Origin: Polyodon spathula
Lineage: Eukaryota; Chordata; Actinopteri; Acipenseriformes; Polyodontidae
NCBI RefSeq assembly: GCF_017654505.1
Contig: NC_054547.1
Span: 28,107,475-28,171,474, forward strand
Direction of reading: 5' to 3'
DNA: 64,000 nucleotides
In this document: positions 1 to 10,100 of the stretch, piece after piece
How the letters are laid out: each line of letters begins with the position of its first letter
Position numbering within the stretch: position 1 is the first letter of the stretch
Notes under the pieces: model-generated
What the model saw: the letters and a program-made list of their open reading frames with translations, nothing else
Told to the model about the DNA's origin: nothing
Database searches by the model: none
Position numbers and translations under genes: made by a program

Positions 1-1284
1 ACAATATAGTAGAAAGTAGCAACGTAGGCTGTACAAAATTTGACAAAACAAAAAATGTGATTACATTACATTTTACTTTAGGGTGGCTCTGTGTTAGTTT
101 GCACAACCTTATGTCAACAAAAATAAAAGTCAGTTTGGGCCAAGGCCTAATATCACAGAGGTTGCATGCATTAAACCCAACAATGGCCCAGAACTAGCAG
201 GTTTCCTGCTGAAGTCCTGTCAGTGATGTTCCCTTTAAGAACTTCCTCTGCTGTTTCCAAAGAAAACAGGGCTGCCACCTCGCACAATTAGAGATCAGCA
301 GAGCTGTCAGTTCTAGAGCCAACAAGGTTACCTTAACAGGGCCTATGTACAAACTGTCTCTTTGCCAGAACCCACTGTAATACAGAACACACAGATTGCA
401 ATACAGTACCGTCTCACATTTCTTTCAGCAGACATCTCTGCCCATGTCACTCAGTAATAGGAGCTCTAGAGTTTTTTGCATGTTGGGTTTCAGCGGTGAT
501 GATTGCTGTTCATGGCACCAGCTTTGGCAGTGAGCTGGCAGTTTGTGTTTGTTGCTAATTACAATATAGATAATTAGCTTCTTAGCTAAAAAGGCTTGTT
601 TTGAAATGGCTTTGTTTTATAATTTCATATAATCTACAGGCATATAACATGGATTTAAGCACCAGTGTAGGCCATCTTTCCATTGTAGTAAACTGCAACT
701 TCAGGTTTTAAGCCCAGTGTACAGCCAATGTAACAAAAAAAGGATGCCCTTGTAATTATTGCATGGTTCTGAGTAGTTGCCAGCAATCAAAGAAACCAAC
801 AGAACAGCACAATATAATGTCACTATGTCTCAGTCAAAATACTGCAAGATATAATTACCACAGTATCCCATTACCACAGTATGATGTTAATCATAATATT
901 ATCTGCAGTAGCCTTAGCTTTTATAACACATTTTTATCTGATTTGAATATAACAGTTGACTGATACAAGTATGTGTACCATGTGTTAAGATGTTGTCATG
1001 GTTGCCAGGGCAATGTACAAAAAAAGAACAGTCATGCACTCCATTAAATCTATCAACAGGTGGCTGACGTTTGCATTAAAAAAAAGGCAAATAGTGAAAT
1101 TCAACTCCTTCTAGAGCTCTATATTTTTCGTGCTTGAAATGCTGGGATATTTTAAGTAGACTGAGAAGGACTTACCAACAAAGCTACTGCAGCAGCTATA
1201 CAGAATAATGCCTACATCTAATTTATCTAAATTGCAATTTTTATTGCCTGTGGTGACACAGGTAATAGTTTAGTTGCTAAATTA

Positions 1285-1288
<4 letters not shown>
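1..1288. other. non-coding AT-rich DNA, nothing recognised
   Basis: No exon-like open frame, RNA gene or known repeat is recognised here. The only open frame of note (763-963) has no family motif, and its composition is like that of the surrounding DNA. Confidence 0.5.

Positions 1289-1366
<78 letters not shown>
1289..1366. repeat. (TA)n microsatellite, about 39 units
   Basis: An uninterrupted TA dinucleotide array. It lies just left of a 25-bp inverted-repeat arm (1376-1400) and a second short TA run (1401-1416) that abuts a solo LTR. The three TA runs here (1289-1366, 1401-1416, 1904-1951) probably belonged to one array split by insertion. Confidence 0.95.
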
Positions 1367-1369
<3 letters not shown>

Positions 1370-1416
1370 GTATAAATTGGGCAGCTGGCTCTTTGAGCTA
1401 ATATATATATATATAT

Positions 1417-1900
1417 TGTAAGGTACCAGGGAGGGGGTTAAAATCCTTCCCTGCTAAAAACCTTGTGAGAATGCACATTTGGGTATTATGGGGTTTAATT
1501 GTGTAATGGTTTAATTGTTTAGTAATCCCCTGCACCTGATGGTAGTTGTAAATTAGAGCCAGGTGCAGGGTATTTAAGAGAGGCAGCCAGTCTGTTCAGG
1601 GCTGCTGTGCGTAGGGAGGCAGAAGGTGTGGTCTGCTTCCAAGCAGTCAAGGTAAAGTGCTGTGTTAAACCTTGTGAGTTGTGTTTGGGTTACAGGTAAA
1701 CAGCTTAGCTGTCCTGGTTGAGTTAGGTTCCAGACTGTATAGTTAGTGCTCCAAGAAGGAGCTAGGTGTTTGTTTGTTTTGTTTAATTTATTTGATTGGT
1801 GTTTATTAAAAGTGCGCGTCAGCACTTAAATCAATTCCATTTCTGTGTCCTGGGTCTACTTTGAAAGGGGCAACGAACGTGAAAAGTGAAAGGATCGTTT

Positions 1901-1903
<3 letters not shown>
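1417..1903 (+). mobile_element. solo LTR of a Ty3/gypsy-type retrotransposon
   Basis: It begins TGTAAGGTACC and ends TTTACA, so it has TG...CA ends. It aligns by eye along its length with the minus-strand LTRs at 53752-54211 and 55207-55644. Shared blocks include the purine-rich start (AGGGAGGGGGTTAAAATCC), a TATTTAAGAG-like promoter near 1571, the GGAGCTAGGTG block and a TTTATTAAAAGTGCGCG block near the R/U5 region. No internal domain follows, so it is a solo LTR. Both ends touch TA repeats, which hides any target-site duplication. Confidence 0.8.

Positions 1904-1951
<48 letters not shown>
1904..1951. repeat. (TA)n microsatellite at the 3' end of the solo LTR
   Basis: A pure TA array that starts directly after the terminal CA of the LTR and runs into the right arm of the inverted repeat. 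Confidence 0.95.
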
Positions 1952-1954
<3 letters not shown>

Positions 1955-1999
1955 CTCAAAGAGCCAGCTGCCCAATGTTTCGATATGTTGTACATATCT

Positions 2000-2624
2000 T
2001 TCTCAAGGGAGTTGTTTGTTATTTATGGAGAAATTATGATGGTGCTTCTTTGCCAGCAGTTGAGGTAAACAACCGATGGAAAGTTGACTGCAGTGGAGAA
2101 TAATTGCTGTCTTCAGGCACCTGTGCTAATAAATACAATGTGAAAGGCGAAAGAAAAAGGGAAAATAAAACACAGTAATAAAAACTACAAATGAAAGGTG
2201 CTGCACTCAGCAGCATTAACCCCCAGTGATCGCTACCCGCACGACCCAGGTCACCGACCTACACTCTCGGCTCCCTCAGCCTGTTAAACACAATACGTTG
2301 GGGATCTGCCCAAGGTTTCCCCGCTACCCCTATGTTTCTCTTTTCGTTCGGGTTTTTTTCTCCCGGCCTGGACCAGCTCTTGCGCACGCTCAGCACATCT
2401 AAAAGGGAAGCCCTGAGGAAACAGCACAGTTTTATTTTATAGGGCTGACAATTCCCCCAAGACCTGTCTCTCAGCCACTCAGAGAGAAGGAAAGCCACAC
2501 ACCCTATCTCCCACCTTTCCGTGTCACTGCCATAACCATCAGGCAGGTATTGGACAACTGTTGCCCTCCTCCTGCGGCCCCATGAACATGCCAGCAGAGT
2601 CAGTACAGATCTCCCCCTGTTACA
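2000..2624 (-). mobile_element. putative 3' LTR of the minus-strand gypsy element
   Basis: On the minus strand a candidate LTR opens with TGTAACAGGGGGAG at 2624, just after a purine-rich stretch that could be a polypurine tract and just downstream of the RNase H region. It contains a CCTATAAAATAAAAC promoter-like or poly(A)-signal-like segment (about 2430-2450) and AT-rich sequence with further AATAAA-type motifs near 2110-2170. The far end is uncertain; 2000 is a guess. The open frame 2259-2633 (minus) lies inside it and shows no protein family. Confidence 0.45.
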
Positions 2625-2689
2625 TATCCTCACCCTCAGAATGACACCACCGGTTCATTTGAAAATCCTACACTCCCATGCCTTCCCCA

Positions 2690-3113
2690 GATAAAAAAAT
2701 TGTGTTTTGATGCAGTTTCCCTGCTCAGTGGACTACCCAGAAAACATAGGGCTTCAGGGCCAAGTACCACCGTATGATTCTGGCATTGCTATCTTTCATT
2801 CGGTGAAGCCATGCTAAGGGGGCATGATCTTTAACCAGGGTGAAGTGTCACCCCAGGAGGAAGTACCAGAGTGCCTCGACTGCCCACTTTACCGCGAGAC
2901 ACTCCTTCTCCTTCTGTAATTTTTCTCGCGGGGAAGGAGCTTCCTGCTGATGTACAGGACCTGGTGCTCACTTCCCCGAACCTCCTGAGACAACACTGCC
3001 CTGAGCCCTGTCTCTGACGCACCTGTCTGCAGGGTGAACCTCTTACTGAAATCCAGACTGCATAGCACTGGCTTGCTACACAGCCTCCGCTTCAAGGCGA
3101 GAAACCCGTCCAC
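2690..3113 (-). pseudogene. gypsy pol remnant: RNase H domain
   Basis: The minus-strand frame following RT reads through LDFSKRFTLQTGASETG, VLSQEVRGSEHQVLYISRKL, and after a frameshift near 2915, CLAVKWAVEAL and HFTLVKDHAPLAWLHR. These match the Ty3/gypsy RNase H domain. The usual first acidic residue, in the motif QTDAS, is Gly here (QTGAS), so the domain is expected to be inactive. An in-frame stop precedes HFTLVKDHAP near 2850. The copy is clearly dead. Confidence 0.85.
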
Positions 3114-3990
3114 TGAACCATATTTGGGGCAGCCTTCTGGGTGAGGTCTGTCAAGGGAGCAGCGAGCGTGGCGAAGCTCGGAATGAACTTCCTATAATAG
3201 CCCGCTAGTCCCAAGAAAAAGTGCACCTGGGTTTTGGTCGTAGGAACCGGCCAGTCAGCCAAGGCTTTCTCCTTAGCAATCAACGGTCTGATCTGGCCCC
3301 CCTATTTGATACCCCAAATACTCTGACTCACTCTTCCAATGGTACATTTCTTTGGGTTAGCAGTGAGCCCCGCCTCCCACAAGGATTGCAGCACCGCCGC
3401 CACCTTACACAGATGACTTGGCCAATCCTCACTGTGGATAATCACGTCATCTATGTAAGTAGCAGTGTAATGCTGATGGGACCGTAAGATCATCCGTTGG
3501 AAAGTAGCTAGTGCTACGTGCAACCCAAAGGGCATGGTCCTGAATTGGTATAACCCGAAGGGAGTTGAAAACGCTGTCCTCTCTCTAGATTCCAGGGTCA
3601 GGGGTATCTGCCAGTACCCCTTCGTTAAATCCAGTGTGGTCATAAAAAGAGCCGTGCCCAGCCACTCCAGCAACTCATCTACCCGGGGCATCGGATACGC
3701 GTCAAACTTCGATTTTTCATTGATCCGCCTGAAATCAATGCAAAACCGAGTTGACCCGTCCAGCTTATCTACTAAAACCACAGAACTGTTCCAGTCACTT
3801 TGGGACTCTTCTATTACCCCCAGTCAAAGCATTTCATCAATCTCTGCCTTCATTACCTCTCTTTTAAGTTACGGTTACAGGTATACGGTATGGCCTCTGG
3901 CGAACTAGCACCCCCGGCTCAATATTAATGTGATGATGTGCTACTCGAGTTTGCCCTGGAACGGGAGAGAACACGTTAGGAAATTCCACC
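3092..3990 (-). pseudogene. gypsy pol remnant: reverse transcriptase
   Basis: The main frame 3302-3781 shows the RT blocks STRFCIDFRRIN, YPMPRVDELLEWLG, TTLDLTKGYWQIPL, FGLYQFRTMPFGLH and the active-site block YIDDVIIHSEDW. A frameshift near 3290 leads into LGLAGYYRKFIPSFA and APLTDLTQKA, the connection region. Upstream, broken frames at 3990-3790 carry the pre-RT segment that ends EESQSDWNSSVVLVDK, with stops near 3880 and 3828. Domain order and wording are Ty3/gypsy. Plus-strand open frames 3221-3487 and 3534-3908 are shadows of this gene. Confidence 0.92.
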
Positions 3991-4119
3991 ACCAGATCGT
4001 GGGCCTGACATTTCTGCACTGGTGTTAGATTCTACGCAATTTGTACCGACCCCTTTTCTCACCAACACAGAAAGATCAGGTCCCAGGTCTGGGACTTCAT
4101 CTGCGTGCACCACTAGCAA

Positions 4120-4345
4120 CGCCTCTGGTTGCAACCACGGCTTCAAGAGGTTTATATGATAAATGTGTTTCTCTCTCCATCACTCAGGTTGGCAGATCTC
4201 ATAGTCCACCCTCCCAACCTGGCGTGTAACCTCAAAGGATCCTTGCCACTTAGCCAGAAGTTTCGACTCCAAACTGAGTAATAGAAGTACCTTATCCCCC
4301 GGCTGAAATGTGCGCAACCGGGCTCCTCGGTTATACTGTGCCTCT
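4120..4345 (-). pseudogene. gypsy pol remnant: integrase C-terminal module
   Basis: The minus-strand frame contains LRTFQPGDKVLLLLSLESK, LLAKWQGSFEVTRQVG and, after a frame change, IYHINLLKPW. This is the GPY/F-like C-terminal module of a Ty3/gypsy integrase. It lies upstream of RT in the direction of transcription, not downstream. Homology stops close to 4375, so gag, protease and the catalytic core of integrase are missing from this copy. Confidence 0.75.
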
Positions 4346-4389
4346 AGCAACCAGTTGTTTCATCTGTGTTGACCGTTGATGCCATGTTT

Positions 4390-7239
4390 ATGAATGAATT
4401 TCAGTATTATAAAAAAAACATGTTCATGATCGATGATGTGTTAATTGAGTGTATTGAAACTACAATGCTATAAATTCTTTCATTACACAAACTTATATTT
4501 TCTTAAAATTTAAAATGTAAGTGTTTGGTGCCTACTTCTAATTAAGTTGAGAGTGTATACATAATTAACAGACTAAAAGTTGACATTAATTTATTTAATC
4601 TGTGATGTCTACACAGCGAAATTATAAGTGTAGTTGCTGCTATTAGGTTTCAACAGGGACATGATGTAAAATACTTTTTACCTGGCTAAAACTAAAGGCA
4701 ATTGAATTAAGACCTTAATTCAATCAGTTTATTTTTGTGTTAAGATTTAGTAAACAGAATTTTATAATTACTGGAACTAAGAATAGGATTTTAATGCAGC
4801 CCCATCAAATGAATAACTAAAAATCTAGCCCCACTAGAGTGTAACATTTGTGTGGGGGTGTTTCTACAAACTATTTCAAAACCAATAATCTCAAAACCAT
4901 AATCTCCCTAGGGATTTCATATAAAACACAGCTGTTACTGACCATCACGAGAGAGCAGGAATGGGTGGGTGTTTACTGCTAACAGCTAGGACATCTTGTA
5001 CTTTTATTATACATTTCACACAATACAATAAAACAAATAATAATAAACACACAGTGTTAGCAAGTGTTGATGTTTTGAATCACTTTTTCTGAAAGTATGT
5101 TCTTAAAAACACACACACATATCTATAGCTATTGCCAAATATTTCACATCATCTAGAATTAAAATAATTAAAAAAAATACATTAACACAATTTTGATCTT
5201 TTATTTAACATCATGTAATCAAAGAATACAAAGTGAGTCTACCGGAAGTGATAATAGCGCTATATAGAAACAAAGGGGCAGCGTGGCTCTGGAATGTGGA
5301 TTTCTGTTACTAGTTGCAATTGTTTTTTTGTTTTGTTTTTTTTCCTTGTGTGGACTGGTCTGTGTTGATACTTGATTTGTATAAATGTATTACTTTGTTG
5401 ATCTTGTGTTTAAATGGTCAACCATTTCACTTGAGCCAGATTCTGATACAGTGCCAAACTATAATAAGAGTTTCTTTCATCTACCAGCCCCATACACAGA
5501 GAGAGCCTCTGAGACCCAGACAATGCTGCCATTTTGAAGCAGCACTGCCAGCAAAATAGACTTCATTGGGAGGAAACATCAAGGACATAGATGTTTTCAG
5601 AGTTTTTTTTTTTCCCCATTATAAATCTTACCAAGCTTAGTAGTGTGCCAGTTTGTCTTCTTCCTTCAGTAATTCTGTAGTTTTCCAAGGACCTTCCCAT
5701 AATCTTTGCATTCTGTTGACAATGAAGGCCTTTGTGTATTATCCCAGTAGCTATGTGTTTTGCCATTTCTAACAAATAACAGAAGAAGGTGCTTTATTAT
5801 TCCCGGCTTGAACAGACTGCTGGTGTAAATATGTATATCATCCCATGACACAATGGAACATTTTCGATAGAGGGCAGCTGGCAACAACTGTCCAATGGGT
5901 TGATGTCATGTTGTTTTTTTAAATGTATTTGTAGTCACTGATGATGAATTTTGTATGTATATTTTTAATCTTTATGCACAAAAAAATAGCTTTTTTTTTT
6001 TTTAAAACATCATCCTCCTTTTGAATTTTTTGCAGGCCACCTAATTAAATGCATGTGGGCTTGTGAGGGAGGGAGGTTGGGGGGGGCACATGTTTCTGAG
6101 AGGATCACAATAAGGGACATTTTACACGTTTGTAGAGTAGTCTTTTTATGATACATGTATGTTACATTATCTTGTTAAATATTGATGTAGTTAATAGTAA
6201 ATGCATTCATATGTACAATTAAAGTCCGAGAAGATGCAATATAATTGTATGTTAATTTAACATGTTTTGGAATAATGGCTGAAGCATGTTTTACAACACC
6301 ATTAAGCAAACAGCTTACCGAACTTGAGAAGTATGCTGAGTCATGAGATTTTTGTGTCCCAGTGTTATGTCGTCCCTTGTGTTTGATGCAGTGCCCTCAT
6401 GTGTGTCCTGCACTCTGTTTAATTTCAATTTGACTCGTGCTTAAGGGGAAGGTGATGTGCTCCAGGGTGATGACAGCTCTGACATTCTTCACAAGCTGCT
6501 ACGCCACTAAAACTACTAAGAAAACAATGAGAGAAAATAGATGTTGGCAAGCTGCATCCTGCCAACATAGACAACCAATCTTCTATTGCAATGCAGGGGG
6601 ACTACACCACCAATGGTGGCACAACAGCAGCTACAATGGTAACATTTTGATATTTTCACTTACTAAATGTATAGTATCTATTGCTATACCACAGATTGCT
6701 ACTGTAGTGGGACCGCTGTGCAATAATTGTTCCAAATCCATTCAGAGTATCTATAATGTGTTTCTGTGCTAAAACACTTATGCCCTCATAAGCTCATACT
6801 TATGGAATTCATTTTCAAGCCTAGACGATGATACTAACTCCAGGCAAGATCAAAGCAAACTCAAAGCTAGGCAGACTTAGAGAAAGATAATAATAACTCA
6901 ACATGGAAGGGACAGAAGACACTCAAAGGGATTGCAAATACATTAAATGAATAAAAGAAAATGTAACAAAGCAGTCATGCCACTGGAAGCTAACATTGCA
7001 TTTCCTTAAGATTGTAATGCCTGGGAGTAACAAGTGCTTAAATAAAGCATTAAAACAAGAAGTATGCAAATCAGGAAAGGATAGAGACCTACACTTGCCA
7101 TTCATTTTTTTTATCAAATCATTGGCATATTTTTACATGAATTTTTGAAGATCTCACAGAGACAAAAGCAGGGTGACTGGAGGTGGCTTTTCCAATAATC
7201 TACATGTGTAGTCCCTTTAAAAACAGAATCGATGTCTTC
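4390..7239. other. AT-rich non-coding DNA with one repeat fragment
   Basis: Apart from 4491-4680, which shares a block with 27647-27990, I see only short poly(T)/poly(A) runs (for example 5991-6004) and a purine-rich patch (6065-6088). Open frames such as 5314-5559, 5563-5775 and 6437-6772 have no family motif and no matching splice context. Confidence 0.4.
4491..4680 (+). repeat. partial copy of an interspersed repeat (pair with 27.65 kb)
   Basis: It shares an ordered series of short blocks with 27647-27990, including GTTTGGTG near 4523, GAGTGTAT, GTTGATATTAAT-like sequence near 4580, TTTATTTAATCTGT and TATAAGTGTAGTTGCTGC. Identity is imperfect, as expected for an old repeat. No coding content. 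Confidence 0.5.
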
Positions 7240-7419
7240 TTAATTGCTGTAAAATTCCAAGGCTCCCCAAATAATGAACGCAATCATGACAATGAGGGTT
7301 GCAATCAGCGCAGGTGAGTTAGGAGGACAGAGAGCAGTAGGCACTGTATGAGATTTGTGGAGAATGAAAATCAAGCCAAACAAATATATCAGAGGAAGGT
7401 CAGCAAAGTCCATCCACAT
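7240..7419 (-). CDS. possible small membrane protein (59 aa), unrecognised
   Basis: The minus-strand ATG at 7419 opens a 59-codon frame beginning MWMDFADLPLIYLFG. It has two hydrophobic stretches, residues about 8-20 (LPLIYLFGLIFIL) and 37-56 (ALIATLIVMIAFIIWG...), which would make a one- or two-pass membrane micropeptide. A TATA-like sequence (GTATAAAACC, 7530-7521 minus) lies about 105 bp upstream of the ATG, a spacing compatible with a short 5' leader. The start context has G at -3. I see no nearby minus-strand AATAAA after the stop. I do not recognise the family, and it may be a chance frame. Confidence 0.22.
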   Translation of the reverse strand: MWMDFADLPLIYLFGLIFILHKSHTVPTALCPPNSPALIATLIVMIAFIIWGALEFYSN

Positions 7420-8760
7420 CACAGCTGACACCACTGGAGAGGCAAGCGGAGAGGACAATCCTTCCCAAACAGGGTCTTCTCCGTCTTGCCCTTCTCCTCC
7501 TAAGGTCTCTGAAGCTGTGGGGTTTTATACAGCTCTTAATTACTCTCTTCTACAATGGTTTGCACCTTGTCAGAGGAGGTGCGAAGCTCTTGAAAGGTCA
7601 GTAATTGCCCAAGTGCAATGCAAAATCCTTACATTATAATGTTTGCGCCCTCTTAGTACTCCAGATCCCTGCTCAATTCTATGCTCTTTTCTTCATTTGA
7701 ATACATTTCAATATCATTAAATGGATTTATGATGGCAAAGTGCTAATTTTATAGCAGGTGCAGAACGGCAGGTGAAAAATATTCTTTACATACACAATAC
7801 TTTTAGTGACCGCTAAAGTTCAACTTTACGCCAGCTAACAGTTTTTGGCAGCAATATGGGTGTTTTGCAGCCGCAGATCACTTTGCACATATCCTTGCAT
7901 CGGTCCCTAAATGTATTGAGATCGCCCCACACTGGCAGGTAGATACACTGTAATAAGGCTGCAGAAAGCTCAGTTAAGGCAGTAGGTTATATCATATTGT
8001 GTTCTACGAGACAAGTTGATAAAAAGTGCTTTTAATTCTGTGAACAATAAAAATGCACCAAAGCTTAATTCTCTTGTTCTGTTTATAGTGGTGTACTAAT
8101 TGAGATGTTTACTGGTACTGCAAAGGTTGAATTAAACTGTATAAATGAGCATAATACAGACATGCCAGTCTTGGCTCAGTTCAGTAAGTCAAATCCTAAT
8201 TTTGAGAAACACGGAGGAGTTGCAGTACATTGATTTGCTGCTGTAACTGCTGCTGTGACATTTCTATTCAAGCTGAATAGAGCAAGCTAATCATTGATAA
8301 TTGTCCGTTGTTCCCGAAGTTTGAAAAGAACATTGATCAAAGTGGTGGATAGTGGGTAGGTGGTGGCATTTTATAAATTGGGCATCTCTGTGTTTCTCGA
8401 GATGAACTACCCATTATTGCAGGTCTGATATTTATCTATACTAATCATTTCAATCTTGTTGATCAGACTAGTGTGTGGGATGGCATTTTGATTTTGCAAA
8501 TTACCATGAACAGTGATGAACTGCTGACCCACTTTATTCAAATTTACAAGAATTTTAAGACCTGATTTTGTTGGAATAAAACATTCAGAAACTCCTAAGA
8601 CAGCACACACTGTTCTTAATATGACTGTAAAGAGCAAAAAACTGTTTTTCTGCAGGATATAGATCAAATCAAAGGAATTCACCAATATCTCAGTATCCAG
8701 GTTTTTGGGCAGCAACATTCTGTAACAGATTTCCAAATTGTACTTATAAACAAAAAATAA

Positions 8761-8761
<1 letters not shown>

Positions 8762-8792
<31 letters not shown>
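8762..8792 (+). repeat. (A)31 tract
   Basis: A run of 31 A residues preceded by A-rich sequence. It could be the tail of an old plus-strand retro-insertion, but no AATAAA signal or target duplication is seen beside it. Confidence 0.9.
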
Positions 8793-8795
<3 letters not shown>

Positions 8796-9959
8796 TGCTT
8801 CTCTTATTAAAATTTCACACCAAATCACATGTACATCATAAATATTATTAAAGCGCTGTTACACCAGTAGTTCCCACCACTGCTAAAAATACATAATACA
8901 TTAATTTGGAAATAATTTCTACTGATTTAACTTTAACTTTGCATATTCCTGCAAAGAATTCAAGCTGTGCTCCATCTGCACTAGATTCTTCATAAACACA
9001 GTCAATGAGGTGAAACTTAGAAAGGATGCACTATGAAGACTATTAACCTCCCAGGGTTCAGACGTTGGTACAAGGGGCAAAGGCTGAAAACATCAAATAC
9101 TTAAACGGTGCCTTCTCATCCACACAGTTTTGGGTCTGTTGATAGTAAATCGCACAACAGGGGAATTTGCTGGACTGACTAGAAAGACTGTCATTTTGTA
9201 AACACTTTTGATTCCCCGGCCAAACTGGGTAGAAAACTGAATTGCCACATTTGGATTTTGAAAGAGGATTTCATCCCAAATGGACTCCTTCATTATGAAT
9301 ATACAGATGCTGCCCTTGCCAGTAGTGATAGAAAACAAAACTGTATCTTGCTGTATTTCTTTTACTCTAGACTAAGTTGTAAAGTTCAGTGTTCAACACA
9401 TATCTGTTGTAGGATATTAGATTACATGACACTATTAAAACTGCTTTTCTGATTTAGATAAGACTCAGCAAAAGGGGGTGAAAGAGGTTATAGTAGTAAT
9501 TGAAAATCTTAATTTGGCCTCTATATTGGTATTTACGGAAAGGGCATTTATGACATACGTTTGCAAGCTGTTGTTCGTGATTATATTGTTAAGTCAAGCT
9601 CAGGTTGGTGACAGTTTCCCCTGCAGTTAAGTCATAGTCTAAGATCTTATCTGTTTAATATTTTTTTCTCTGTTGTATTTGTATGATTTTACTGAAAATC
9701 TGCTGTAAAGCTGAAATCTGTCAAGGTGTATTACTTGTCTAGACCACTTTAATCTTTGTCTATGTAACCACATACTATACATTACATTCTGGTACGCGCC
9801 CTCTGAACTCTGTAGTTATCCCCCACCATGTGTGTCACGCCTAAAAATGTTACATACACCTTGTAAACTGGTTTCCCTATTGTGTGAAAACTGCCTAGGG
9901 AACTGCTTTAGCACAAGTTATTTAGTATATCATAATCTGAAGCTACAGTATATGGAGGC

Positions 9960-10100
9960 TGTCTGGGTGTCTGTCACACTTATATTTTTACATATATCTT
10001 CACTTGATACCAACGCCAATTGTGATGAAACTTGCTAAGAGCCTTCATCAAGATAATGAGTCTCGTATTCTGAGTGTGTATGTAGCATGTATTTCTGTCT
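9960..10100 (+). repeat. interspersed repeat fragment (pair with 15.78 kb)
   Basis: The segment around GTCACACTTATATTTTTA, then GTGATGAAACTTGC, is shared in order with 15775-15880 (GTCACACTTACATTTTTA, then ATGATGAGGCTTG). A short GTCTGTCTGACTGCCTGTC patch follows. The family is not identified. Confidence 0.4.

Larger units (their letters stand above)
1376..1976. repeat. 25-bp inverted repeat enclosing TA arrays and an LTR
   Basis: The left arm 1376-1400 (begins ATTGGGCAGCTGGCTC) is the exact reverse complement of the right arm 1952-1976. Between them are TA repeats and the solo LTR. Removing the LTR leaves a palindrome with a TA core. Sequence right of the right arm (1977-2010) resembles the terminal region of some Penelope-like or other retroelements, but I cannot assign a family. 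Confidence 0.85.

Noticed and set aside
2259..2633. 124-codon minus-strand frame
   Set aside because: It lies within the candidate gypsy LTR and shows no protein motif.
3221..3908. Plus-strand frames 3221-3487 and 3534-3908
   Set aside because: They are antisense shadows of the gypsy RT.
8407..8792. 118-codon minus frame next to a poly(A) tract, considered as a processed pseudogene
   Set aside because: The poly(A) is on the opposite strand to the frame, there is no polyadenylation signal, and no protein family is recognised.
9093..9338. 81-codon minus frame considered as an exon
   Set aside because: No acceptor or donor in phase that leads to another exon, and no recognisable homology.
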